A stretch of DNA of 12,365 bases from Nitrospiraceae bacterium (GTDB lineage: Bacteria; Nitrospirota; UBA9217). A model generated the notes under the pieces. It saw only the letters and a program-made list of their open reading frames with translations. It did no database searches and had not been told where the DNA came from. The position numbers and the translations under genes are program-made. Positions within the stretch are counted from its first letter, which is position 1. Each line of letters opens with the position of its first letter. Of this stretch, positions 1 through 6,971 are shown piece after piece. The stretch is from assembly GCA_003454665.1 (NCBI GenBank), contig DMKB01000029.1:1-12365 (forward strand), read 5' to 3'.

Positions 1-624
1 CTTATTCAGGAAGGCAATATCGGGCTCATGAAGTCGGCGGACCGGTACGAGTCCGGCAAGGGGACGAAATTCAGCACCTACTCAACATGGTGGATCAGGC
101 AGCGGATTACCCGGGCCATTCTCGACCAGGCCCGCACCATCAGGCTGCCGGTGCACCTCATCGAAGAGAGCACACGCATCAGCCGGATTTTTACCCGATT
201 CATGCGCGAGAAGGGGCGGGAGCCGAAGCCGGAAGAGATCTCGAAAATTATGGGTCTTTCCGTGATTCGGGTCAACGAGATACTCCGGGCAATTCAGGAG
301 CCCGTTTCCCTGGAGACGCCGATTCTTTCCGAGGAGAAAGAGCTGAAGGACGTGATCATCGACGAGAAAGCCGTTTCTCCCTTTAAACTGCTCGAAAACA
401 ACGAAACCTCAAACCGTATCGAGCAGGTACTTTCCACCCTGACCGAGCGGGAAGAGAAGATCATCAGGATGCGGTTCGGCATCGGCGTGGGCACGGAGCA
501 CACGCTCGAAGAAGTGGGAAAACACTTTAACCTTACGCGGGAGCGGATCCGGCAGATAGAGATCAAAGCGCTCAAGAAACTGCGCCATCCCGCCCGGAGC
601 AGACAGTTGAAGGAATACGTTTAG
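1..624 (+). CDS. Primary-type sigma-70 factor, 3' part (5' end outside window)
   Basis: RNA polymerase sigma subunit that recruits core enzyme to promoters. The reading frame is open from base 1, so the start lies upstream; 207 residues are visible. The first visible residues, LIQEGNIGLMKSADRYESG, are conserved region 2, followed by FSTYSTWWIRQ (region 2.3/2.4, DNA melting and -10 recognition) and RTIRLPVHLIE (region 3.0). Region 4 is seen in LSTLTEREEKIIRMRFGIG and the -35-binding helix-turn-helix TLEEVGKHFNLTRERIRQIE. The C-terminus KLRHPARSRQLKEYV resembles RpoD/SigA more than classical RpoS. Group 1 and group 2 factors cannot be separated without the N-terminus, so no symbol is given. It is followed at 32 bp by a strong terminator and converges with the operon on the other strand. 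Confidence 0.95.
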   Translation, partial: LIQEGNIGLMKSADRYESGKGTKFSTYSTWWIRQRITRAILDQARTIRLPVHLIEESTRISRIFTRFMREKGREPKPEEISKIMGLSVIRVNEILRAIQEPVSLETPILSEEKELKDVIIDEKAVSPFKLLENNETSNRIEQVLSTLTEREEKIIRMRFGIGVGTEHTLEEVGKHFNLTRERIRQIEIKALKKLRHPARSRQLKEYV

Positions 625-655
625 CTCTTTGCCAGACAGAAAAAAAAACCGATTG

Positions 656-684
656 AGGCAGGCTTTCGAGCCTGCCTTTTTTTT
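656..684 (+). terminator. Rho-independent terminator of the sigma factor gene
   Basis: A perfect 9-bp stem (656-664 with 669-677, AGGCAGGCT/AGCCTGCCT) closes a stable TTCG tetraloop and runs into eight T residues (677-684). An A-tract at about 640-648 on the other side would give a U-tract to transcripts of the minus-strand operon, but 7 nt separate it from the stem, so bidirectional action is possible rather than certain. Confidence 0.93.
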
Positions 685-707
685 GGGAGGCCATCGACAC
701 CAAACGG

Positions 708-1172
708 TCAATTGCTTGTGTCAGGAATGAATTCGATGTCCGCAATGATCCGGGAAGCTTCGACGAGGTGGGGTGCGTCGTGTTCGGGATTGCTGATGTA
801 AGCGGCCATGAACGCCCGCGTCTTGTCTACGACCATCCAGATACGCCAGTGTGTTGATTCTTCCTTCCCCGCGTGGGTGTAATCCACCGTAGCCATGCCC
901 GTATTTCCCTTGTTCTCGACGACGACGGCTTCTCGGGGGAAGGGGATGTCCCGGTCTTCAAGTATGTCCTCGAGCAGGATCTTTGCCGCCTCTTCGGGGG
1001 AGGTGTTGTTTTCCCCGCCGAGGTCTTTTTCGTCTCTCACGATGAACGTGAGTTGGACCATGCCGGGCCAGTTTTCTTTTTCGAGGAGAATGTAACCCAT
1101 TTCCTCCCGCTCGGTCCAGCCATCGGGAAGGAACAGATTTATCCAGCGCTCATACGTAATTTTCGTGCCCAT
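708..1172 (-). CDS. Small conserved-type hypothetical protein (154 aa)
   Basis: I do not recognise the family with confidence. The protein is soluble-looking, with no signal peptide or membrane segment. It is acidic and starts with an amphipathic stretch containing INLFLPDGWTEREE, then alternates short hydrophobic strands (YILLE, VQLTFIVRD, WRIWMVVD, AFMAAYI) with charged helices and ends in ASRIIADIEFIPD. This pattern, opening with a 'P-x-GW' strand and ending with a helix-strand around 'ii.sIef', recalls the Mog1/PsbP/DcrB-like fold, but that is only an impression. The ATG has no clear Shine-Dalgarno sequence. It lies 72 bp downstream of the CysC-like kinase gene and is probably the last gene of the operon, ending just before the shared terminator. 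Confidence 0.72.
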   Translation of the reverse strand: MGTKITYERWINLFLPDGWTEREEMGYILLEKENWPGMVQLTFIVRDEKDLGGENNTSPEEAAKILLEDILEDRDIPFPREAVVVENKGNTGMATVDYTHAGKEESTHWRIWMVVDKTRAFMAAYISNPEHDAPHLVEASRIIADIEFIPDTSN

Positions 1173-1244
1173 AATTCGTGGGCATTCTATCGGATGGGCG
1201 GCATGCAGTCAAATGAGTTTAGTAAATAGGGTGAAAAGAACTGT

Positions 1245-1772
1245 TTATATGTGATGCAACTTTTTGATTATGCTCACGATGAGGTCTGCATTCTGTTCAG
1301 GGCCGGATCGACCATCGACAATTATGTCCGGGCTGATTGGCGGTTCATAGGCTGCCTGCATGCCCGGTACCGTGGCGGACCCGCCGGACGCGCCCCGGGC
1401 GTAGATACCCTTGGGGTCGCGCTGCATGCAGATGTCGATGGGACACTGGACGTACACTTCTCTGAAGTCCTGAACAAGGTCGCGGGCCTGGTCCCGGTAT
1501 GACCGTTTGTTCGCCGTGGCGTCGAAGATCACGTTGATTCCCTGGCGGGCGAGCAGTGCGCCGACCTGCACCATCTCGCGGTAGAACCGGTCCCGCTCTT
1601 CCTGACTATAGGTCGGCTCCGGCGTCAGGATGTTCCGCATTTCGTCCGATTCCAGCACCACAGCGGAGATCCCGAGAGCATCGAGTTTCATCACCAGCGC
1701 AGCGGTAATCGAGCTCTTGCCCGAGGCAGGGAGGCCGGTTATCCAGAGGGCAAACCCTCGTGCTCTGCTCAT
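1245..1772 (-). CDS. CysC-like P-loop kinase (annotated-type adenylyl-sulfate kinase)
   Basis: Small P-loop kinase of 175 residues, the usual length of bacterial APS kinase (ATP + adenylyl sulfate to PAPS). Walker A is GLPASGKS at residues 13-20. A CysC-like core follows: strand VVLESD (38-43), RDRFYREM (60-67), NVIFDATANKRSYRDQARD (80-98), VYVQCPIDICMQRDPKGIYA (106-125) and AYEPP (141-145). It departs from true CysC where APS is bound: the D-G-D motif is E-S-D, the segment normally RDxNIRRI is RDRFYREM, and the loop usually GxxxNFTGIDDPYEPP is GSATVPGMQAAYEPP. The kinase fold is clear, but sulfate assimilation is doubtful and another substrate is plausible. Its ATG overlaps the stop of the phosphotransferase gene as ATGA (1769-1772), which suggests translational coupling. 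Confidence 0.85.
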   Translation of the reverse strand: MSRARGFALWITGLPASGKSSITAALVMKLDALGISAVVLESDEMRNILTPEPTYSQEERDRFYREMVQVGALLARQGINVIFDATANKRSYRDQARDLVQDFREVYVQCPIDICMQRDPKGIYARGASGGSATVPGMQAAYEPPISPDIIVDGRSGPEQNADLIVSIIKKLHHI

Positions 1773-2854
1773 TCCAGGTACCGGTTGACGGCCGTAACAT
1801 CAAACCGGTCGTCTTTCAGCACGTTCCGGATAAAATTGAATATCGATTTCCGCGTTGCTGTCGTGAGATTCGGGTACCATGCCGGGCTTGCAATGACGAG
1901 CCCGCGCCAGGCGAAGAACGGGGCGATGACCTCCAGCATCTCCCCGTCGCCGGTCCGGGCAAGGTAGTTTTCCCAGAAGAGGGCGAACATCTTCTTGAAA
2001 TCGCCTTCGAAGGTACCGGAGCGCTGGAGAGAAAAGAACAGATAGTTGATGGACATGCAGGAGGTGTCGTCGGCGGGCTCGCCCCATTCGCCGCGCGAGC
2101 GGTCGAGGACCGAGAAATCCCGGGAACCGCGAAACAGAATATTCCAGGGATGGAAATCGCCGTGCACCCGGCAGAGCCGGTGCGCCTTGTTCTTGATGCG
2201 CCAGCGCCATTCGTTGCAGAGGACCTCGATATTCTTGAGGAGCGCCTGGTCTATGAATTCATGGGTCTCGGGATAGTTATCGACCAGACCCATGATGCAT
2301 TCGCCGTGGCTTACGAGGTCGCGGACGCGTCGTGTGTAGAGGGAGGGGGAAGAGCTTTTTTCAGTGTGTATCTCCGCCAGGTAGTCCGAGAGGGCGAGAA
2401 CGTTATCGAAATCCCCGCTGGTGGCCGCCCCGGTGTCCCTGATCCGCTCAAGGTCCTTGAAGTACCCGACACCCTCCACGAACTCTGTGAGAAGAAAAAA
2501 CTCTTCTGCCCTTCCTGTAGAAATGAGACTGCCGGAGTCCAGGAAGGCGCCGCTGTCCAATGACGGCACATGGCGGGGGAGTTTGTTGAATGCCCTGTGT
2601 TCCCACAGGATGGCCTGTGCGCGGTCGGAAAAGTGGTCGTGACCGTACGAAGAGGGCGACATGGTTTCGAGGACCGCTTTTTTCCTGTCGCCCGACACTT
2701 CGTATTCTATGAAGAGCGGCGTGCCGTAGCCGAACCCCTTGAGGTCGTCGCCGGCCTCCTGTATGCCCTCGTCATTCACGGAGAGCACACGCACAGGCTT
2801 TTGGTATAGGGATTCGAGGTATTCCGTTACCGCCTGGTTTGTTATGTTCGGCAT
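1769..2854 (-). CDS. APH-fold phosphotransferase / small-molecule kinase
   Basis: Member of the aminoglycoside phosphotransferase/choline kinase-like superfamily, which moves the ATP gamma-phosphate to a small hydroxylated substrate. The catalytic loop HGDFHPWNILF is at residues 231-241 (Asp233 as catalytic base, Asn238 as metal ligand). The metal-binding Asp251 lies in VLDRSRGEWGEPADD, at the place of the usual LDWE...GP. The hinge is FFLLTEFVEG, and an N-lobe lysine or glutamate region surrounds KKAVLET. The start chosen is ATG 2854, 361 residues, because GAGAGG lies 4 nt upstream; a TTG 12 bp upstream would add only four residues. It lies 44 bp downstream of the thiolation-like gene and overlaps the CysC-like gene by 4 bp. 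Substrate unknown; a resistance role is not supported by anything here. Confidence 0.88.
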   Translation of the reverse strand: MPNITNQAVTEYLESLYQKPVRVLSVNDEGIQEAGDDLKGFGYGTPLFIEYEVSGDRKKAVLETMSPSSYGHDHFSDRAQAILWEHRAFNKLPRHVPSLDSGAFLDSGSLISTGRAEEFFLLTEFVEGVGYFKDLERIRDTGAATSGDFDNVLALSDYLAEIHTEKSSSPSLYTRRVRDLVSHGECIMGLVDNYPETHEFIDQALLKNIEVLCNEWRWRIKNKAHRLCRVHGDFHPWNILFRGSRDFSVLDRSRGEWGEPADDTSCMSINYLFFSLQRSGTFEGDFKKMFALFWENYLARTGDGEMLEVIAPFFAWRGLVIASPAWYPNLTTATRKSIFNFIRNVLKDDRFDVTAVNRYLE

Positions 2855-2872
2855 GGAACCTCTCAAAAAAAA

Positions 2873-2886
2873 CAGGGTCCAGGGTC
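2873..2886. repeat. Two tandem copies of CAGGGTC
   Basis: A 7-bp unit repeated exactly twice, in the short gap between the stop of the thiolation-like gene and the Shine-Dalgarno of the phosphotransferase gene. It shares period and the CAGG start with the repeat at 10159-10185. Confidence 0.8.
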
Positions 2887-2897
2887 AAGCGACTCGT

Positions 2898-3896
2898 TTA
2901 AGCGCCTGATCCTACCTTTATTGGCCGTGATGCCTGTTCTTCGGCACGTTCTTCGGGAGCGAAAATTTTCGGGCCGTATCGAATGCTCCGCGCTTTGCCG
3001 GGGAGTTCCTTGCTGTATTTCAGCATCAGCCTGCCGACGGTATGTTTCTCCACATCAGAAGGCTTCGCCGTCATAATGGCCACGGGGCCGGGAAAGTCAT
3101 GGGGCAGGAACAGGTGAAAACCAGGCCCTTCCAACGAAATGATGGTGTTGTTCTCCCTGTTATCGCGGCCGAGGACGACCTTTTCACCTGATTCCAGCCT
3201 GAAATGCCGCCCGAGGGTGAGCAGCCGGATGTCCGCGGGCGTGACTGAAGGATTGTGGGTGAAGAGATCGCGAAGCCGTTCCGCAAAGTGTTCTTCGGTG
3301 AGCAGGCAGCCGCCTGCAGGCGCCGAAAAACCGGTTATGCCGTACTGCCCGGCGAGGTGCAGCTGGACGTTTCTCGAACGGCCGCTGATGTCGAGGAGCT
3401 TTTCCCCGTCGACGATCCCTTCTTCTTCCGCTTTTGTGGGCGGGAGGTGTTTGGCCGAGAGCGGCCGGAGAACCATGCCTTTGAGTCCGGCATCACGCTC
3501 GATCAGGTGCAGGGTGTCGCGACGCTGAGACATGGGCCGCTGGCCGAGGACCTCGCCGGTGACAATGAACGGTGCTTCGAGTTCGTTCATTATCTCCTTT
3601 GCTTTGGTGAGCATGAATATCTTGCAGTCAATGCAGGGATTTATATGCCTGCCGTATCCGTGCTTCGGATTGCGGATCACATCGATATATTCCTGTCCCA
3701 TGTCAAGAACGCGAAGTTCGATGCCGATGGATTTTGCCACCCGCGCCGCAGGGGTCGCTTCCTCGTTTCCGAAACTCTTCGAGAACGCGGAAGAGAAGTA
3801 GAGCCCCGTGATCGTGAAGCCCTGTTCCATGACCACCCGGGCTGCCAGCACGCTGTCCAGCCCGCCTGATATGAGGGCAACTGCTTTTTTACTCAA
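2898..3896 (-). CDS. PP-loop tRNA-thiolation-like ATPase with C-terminal NFACT-R-like domain
   Basis: MnmA/ThiI-related PP-loop protein, expected to adenylate an RNA base and help install sulfur. The PP-loop SGGLDS is at residues 10-15. A conserved core follows: NPCIDCK (Cys88, Cys91), TGEVLGQRPMSQ (113-124), RPLSAKHLPPT (144-154), GRSRNVQLHLA (172-182) and PAGGCLLT (193-200, Cys197). The CxxC plus a distant Cys could hold an iron-sulfur cluster or carry persulfide. From about residue 222 a second region (LLTLGRHFRL, KVVLGRDNRENN, RSIRYGPK) resembles the RNA-binding NFACT-R (DUF814) domain. The start is TTG at 3896: the PP-loop needs residues before the first in-frame ATG (Met23), and AAGGAG lies 8 nt upstream. 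An out-of-frame ATG after the AAGGAG meets TGA after three codons. First gene of the minus-strand operon. The exact modified base (s4U, s2U or other) cannot be read from the sequence. Confidence 0.9.
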   Translation of the reverse strand: MSKKAVALISGGLDSVLAARVVMEQGFTITGLYFSSAFSKSFGNEEATPAARVAKSIGIELRVLDMGQEYIDVIRNPKHGYGRHINPCIDCKIFMLTKAKEIMNELEAPFIVTGEVLGQRPMSQRRDTLHLIERDAGLKGMVLRPLSAKHLPPTKAEEEGIVDGEKLLDISGRSRNVQLHLAGQYGITGFSAPAGGCLLTEEHFAERLRDLFTHNPSVTPADIRLLTLGRHFRLESGEKVVLGRDNRENNTIISLEGPGFHLFLPHDFPGPVAIMTAKPSDVEKHTVGRLMLKYSKELPGKARSIRYGPKIFAPEERAEEQASRPIKVGSGA

Positions 3897-3902
3897 AGCA
3901 AC

Positions 3903-3910
3903 ATCTCCTT
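3903..3910 (-). promoter_or_regulatory. Shine-Dalgarno that decides a TTG start
   Basis: Read on the minus strand it is AAGGAGAT, with AAGGAG 8 nt before TTG AGT AAA AAA. It supports the TTG initiation codon of the PP-loop gene. Confidence 0.75.
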
Positions 3911-3924
3911 AAATCGCATTTTGC

Positions 3925-3942
3925 CACAGAGAGCACAGAGAA
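3925..3942. repeat. Two tandem 9-bp units CACAGAGAG/CACAGAGAA
   Basis: Two copies of a 9-bp unit with one difference, upstream of the PP-loop gene. Elements of the form 'CCACAGAG...CACAGAG' are, from memory, common between genes in Geobacter-like and Nitrospirota genomes. It would lie in the 5' leader or promoter region of the minus-strand operon. Confidence 0.6.
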
Positions 3943-4389
3943 AATCATCATAGCTCGCGGTTTCGTCTGTCAGACAGGGTGCTTGTTCAAGTTTACATTT
4001 TTTCCCGGATTGTAATTTAGTTGAAATCTGTATTTTGGAATCTGGATTTTGTTTCTCTCTATACTATAAGCTCTCTTTCGTAGTTTGGCAAGAGAGAAGC
4101 AGCACGGGCGCCGCTGACAATGCAGAAGACCATCGAGCGGAAGGGGTGCGCAGTTGCACAGGAACCAAAAAGTAAGAGAAGGCGCTGCTCGATCGGAAAA
4201 AGTTTCGAGCTGTCCAGTAAGACAATTCCCATTGTTTTCTTATTCTGGAACGATTTTTATGAATATCCCCGGTTTCCCGGGATTTTTCCGCGTCGCGAGC
4301 CATTTTTATACAAACTAATAAAGTTGGATCAAACTATATTATGCTGCATCTTGACATGATTTTTTCATGGGCCTGTGGTATCATTGTTT

Positions 4390-4417
4390 TTGACAGTATT
4401 GCGTTCTGCGGTAAATT
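4390..4417 (+). promoter_or_regulatory. Sigma-70 promoter of the protease operon (candidate)
   Basis: TTGACA (4390-4395), a 16-bp spacer and TAAATT (4412-4417, 4 of 6 matches), giving a start near 4424 and a leader of about 24 nt. A second TTGACA at 4351 overlaps a dyad CATGA-N5-TCATG (4355-4369), and an extended -10 TGGTATCAT lies at 4376-4384, so an additional upstream start or an operator is possible. Confidence 0.55.
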
Positions 4418-4447
4418 AAGGTACGATCAATCGGAGCGGGGGTGTAT

Positions 4448-6253
4448 ATGATGAGATCACTGAAAAGATGGCTTGGCGTATTCGTACTGGCAATGTTCCT
4501 GGCGGGCTGCAGCAGCGGGGGAGGAGCGCCTCTGCCGCCTGAAGCCCCGGCAGCGCCTTCGCTGACCGCCCACGACGGATACATTGCGGTAAGCTGGACC
4601 GCAGTGAGTGGTGCAAGTTCTTATAACATTTACTGGTCGACGACCACCGGTGTGACCAAGGCAACGGGGAGCAAGATCAGCAATGTGACGGCCCCGCCCC
4701 TGGATCACGGCGGGCTGGTGAACGGCACGCCCTATTTCTATGTTGTTACAGCTGCGAATGCCGGAGGAGAGAGCGCCGAATCTCCCGAAGCGTCACAAAC
4801 ACCTGCTGACGCCGGCGCTGGTGCTGACCCTCTTTATACGAGCCAGTGGCACTTGAACAACGGCACGACTCCCATAGAGGACGTGAACGTTGTGCCGGCA
4901 TGGAGCGTTTGCGGCGCGGGAAATACCTGCCGGGGAGAGGGGATACGCATTGCCGTCGTGGACAACGGCCTGGAGATCGGCCATGAAGACCTGGCAGCCA
5001 ATGTTGCCGCCGGTCTGAGTTATAATTATGTGACCGGAAGCAGCGATCCCACGGGAGGCGCGCACGGCACCAGCGTGGCCGGCGTGGCGGCGGCCCGGGA
5101 CCTGAACGGACTGGGTGTGCGCGGCGTGGCTCCGCGGGCCAACCTGGTGGGATACAATCTGCTCCAGTCCCCCACGGTGAGCAACAAGGCCGACGCCATG
5201 ACGCGCAATGCCGTTGACGTGCATATCTCGAGCAACAGCTGGGGCCCCCCTGATGGATACGGTACGCTTGACGCCTCGTCACTTGCCTGGAAGACGGCCA
5301 TAAATACGGGGCTCACAACAGGCCGGGGCGGCCTCGGTTCCATTTACACGTGGGCTGGGGGGAATGGAGACTCAGGAGTGTGTCCCGCTGTCGGGTGTTA
5401 CGACAATTCCAACTATGATGGTTATGCCAATAACCGCGGCGTGATGGCAATCTGTGCCGTGGGAGACAACGGCTTTAAGGCCTCCTATTCCGAACGGGGC
5501 GCGAACCTGTGGGTCTGCGCCCATTCGTCAGGCGGGGCTTCGGGGATTACCACTACTGACCGGACCGATACTGACGGGTATAATACCAATACCACGGCCG
5601 CGGGTGGAGACTATTACTCAAATTTCGGCGGCACTTCCTCTGCCACGCCGCTGGCTTCAGGGGTGGTCGCCCTGATGCTGCAGGCCAAGCCCAGCCTCGG
5701 CTGGAGAGACGTGCGGCTGATCCTGGCCCAGACCGCGCGCCAGAACGACGCAGGAAACGCAGAATGGACGGTGAACGCCGCGGGATACAACATCAACCAC
5801 AACTACGGTTTCGGAACGATCGATGCAGATGCCGCGGTCACCCTGGCCAAGACGTGGACAAACGTAGGGGCTGAAGTCACCTATACGACGGCTCTGTCAG
5901 CGCCAAATCAACCTATCCCCGATAATAATGCAACGGGAGTCAGCGACACCATCACGGTGAGCGGCAGCGGCATCAGCACCATCGAATTCGTCGAGGTTAC
6001 CTTCACCGCGGCAAATCATACTTACTCCGGTGATCTCGAAATAACCCTCACCGGCCCTTCAGGAACGGACAGCATCATAGCTGAAACCCATGTTTGCCCT
6101 ACCGGCTGTTCCACGTACAGTGGCTGGGTCTTCGGCAGTGCCCGGCATCTGAGCGAGGCTGTCAACGGCGACTGGATATTGACGGTGAAGGATGGGGCAC
6201 CACCTGATACCGGCACCTTCCAGTCCTGGAGCCTGAAATTCTATGGACGGTAA
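4448..6253 (+). CDS. Kexin-like S8 serine protease lipoprotein (FN3 + S8 + P domain)
   Basis: Secreted subtilisin-superfamily endopeptidase of 601 residues, probably anchored in the outer membrane. The start is ATG 4448 (the GTG two codons upstream is less likely). A lipoprotein signal peptide ends in the lipobox FLAGC (Cys21, Ser at +2), then a Gly/Ser/Pro linker. A fibronectin-III-like domain covers about 35-118. The catalytic domain covers about 128-470: Asp172 in AVVDNGLE, His206 in GGAHGTSVAG, oxyanion Asn306 in WAGGNGD, Ser397 in GGTSSATPLASG. SNSWGPPDGYGTLD (263-275) matches the furin/Kex2 SWGPxDDG region and keeps some acidic positions, hinting at basic P1 preference. A C-terminal P domain (about 484-601) ends in NGDWILTVKDGAPPDTGTF. 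No I9 or S8 propeptide precedes the catalytic domain; the next gene encodes a propeptide-like protein, as in Aeromonas ASP/ORF2. Confidence 0.95.
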   Translation: MMRSLKRWLGVFVLAMFLAGCSSGGGAPLPPEAPAAPSLTAHDGYIAVSWTAVSGASSYNIYWSTTTGVTKATGSKISNVTAPPLDHGGLVNGTPYFYVVTAANAGGESAESPEASQTPADAGAGADPLYTSQWHLNNGTTPIEDVNVVPAWSVCGAGNTCRGEGIRIAVVDNGLEIGHEDLAANVAAGLSYNYVTGSSDPTGGAHGTSVAGVAAARDLNGLGVRGVAPRANLVGYNLLQSPTVSNKADAMTRNAVDVHISSNSWGPPDGYGTLDASSLAWKTAINTGLTTGRGGLGSIYTWAGGNGDSGVCPAVGCYDNSNYDGYANNRGVMAICAVGDNGFKASYSERGANLWVCAHSSGGASGITTTDRTDTDGYNTNTTAAGGDYYSNFGGTSSATPLASGVVALMLQAKPSLGWRDVRLILAQTARQNDAGNAEWTVNAAGYNINHNYGFGTIDADAAVTLAKTWTNVGAEVTYTTALSAPNQPIPDNNATGVSDTITVSGSGISTIEFVEVTFTAANHTYSGDLEITLTGPSGTDSIIAETHVCPTGCSTYSGWVFGSARHLSEAVNGDWILTVKDGAPPDTGTFQSWSLKFYGR

Positions 6254-6301
6254 CGTCCACCTGCGACTCGTGAAATTCCGGGCATGGCCAGGGCCGTGGC
6301 C
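6244..6301 (+). promoter_or_regulatory. Intercistronic hairpins between protease and chaperone-like genes
   Basis: The first hairpin pairs TGGACG (6244-6249) with CGTCCA (6254-6259) around a GTAA loop that contains the protease stop codon. The second pairs GGCCA (6286-6290) with TGGCC (6297-6301). Neither has a T-tract, so they are not classical terminators; effects on mRNA stability or relative expression are possible. Confidence 0.5.
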
Positions 6302-6335
6302 GGCAGTGCACCAGCCAATAATAAGGAGTGAAACC

Positions 6336-6971
6336 ATGAAGATATCCCGCGTACATATTGGATCAATATACGTTGTTCTGTTGATGATCTGCTTCTCGCC
6401 GGGCCTGGTGAAGGCAATGGGTTTCGGCAAAGGAGCCGGCACATCCGCTCCGTTGGAGCAATCCTATGTCTGGTACGACGGCGACCGCGAGCACACGGTC
6501 TGGCTGGATCCCACCGTTGTGGCCGAGTTCAATCCGGGACCGGCTGACGAGAGCCCGCTCACGAAGTCTTTTGCCGGGGCCCGGGTGCTCCCCGGCAAGC
6601 AAGCTGCTGTCCGTTTCTGGCAGGTGGACAGTGTTCCGGCGGTCACGGCAGTGCGCTCTCTCAAGGAACGCTATCCCGGCGGTAAATTTTCTCCGGTAAT
6701 GCATGACGGCCCGTCAGCGGGAAGCCGCAAGCGCGCCCTCCCCGGCAACGTGATCGTGTACCTGAACCCGGCCTGGGACGGCGCTGCTGTTCAGCGCTGG
6801 GCAGATTCGCAGGGCCTGCAGATCGTGAAACAGCTTCAGATCGGCCCGAATATTTACGTTATCAGGACCGGCGCTGGCCTCGAGGCCCTCGAACGGGCCA
6901 ATGCCCTGTACAAATCTGGCGAAGTCGTCGCGGCATTTCCCGACTGGTGGCAGGAGGTCTCCACGCGGTAG
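6336..6971 (+). CDS. Secreted S8 propeptide-like protein, putative external chaperone/inhibitor of the adjacent protease
   Basis: 211 residues from ATG 6336, chosen because AAGGAG lies 7 nt upstream and a Sec signal peptide starts there (hydrophobic 8-22, likely cleavage after VKA-27). Frame upstream to 6243 is open but has no signal. Residues about 42-112 (SYVWYDGDREHTVWLDPTVV...) resemble the N-terminal extension seen before propeptides in some bacterial S8 proteases. Residues 138-205 show the alternating strand-helix pattern of I9/S8 propeptides: NVIVYLNP, helix AAVQRWADSQG, LQIVKQL, IYVIRTG, helix LEALERANALYKSG, VVAAFPDW. Such domains fold or inhibit subtilases. The gene starts 82 bp after the propeptide-less protease and is probably cotranscribed. 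Aeromonas ORF2, the separate chaperone of ASP, is the closest known precedent. RKR at 131-133 is a possible processing site. The pairing is an inference. Confidence 0.8.
   Translation: MKISRVHIGSIYVVLLMICFSPGLVKAMGFGKGAGTSAPLEQSYVWYDGDREHTVWLDPTVVAEFNPGPADESPLTKSFAGARVLPGKQAAVRFWQVDSVPAVTAVRSLKERYPGGKFSPVMHDGPSAGSRKRALPGNVIVYLNPAWDGAAVQRWADSQGLQIVKQLQIGPNIYVIRTGAGLEALERANALYKSGEVVAAFPDWWQEVSTR

Larger units (their letters stand above)
3897..4447. other. Divergent non-coding region, no gene seen
   Basis: About 550 bp between the divergent PP-loop and protease genes. No convincing frame on either strand. It holds the CACAGAG repeat, an 11-nt palindrome CTGTCAGACAG (3967-3977), an inverted repeat CTCTCTT/AAGAGAG (4071-4077 and 4090-4096), and a weak 5-bp hairpin followed by ATTTTT (4268-4287). 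The protease promoter lies at its right end. The last 400 bases are noticeably AT-rich in patches. I could not assign a good promoter for the minus-strand operon. Confidence 0.6.

Noticed and set aside
1760..2563. Open frame of 267 codons on the plus strand opposite the phosphotransferase gene
   Set aside because: It lies antisense to a gene with clear kinase motifs, has no recognisable domain, and reflects the GC-rich codon pattern of the real gene.
3255..3869. Open frame of 204 codons on the plus strand opposite the PP-loop gene
   Set aside because: Antisense to a well-conserved PP-loop protein; no motif or ribosome site.
4268..4287. CCCGG-TTTC-CCGGG followed by ATTTTT as a terminator
   Set aside because: Only 5 bp of stem and no plus-strand gene before it.
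4746..5282. Open frame of 178 codons on the minus strand in the protease gene
   Set aside because: Arg/Ser/Pro-rich shadow of the S8 catalytic domain.
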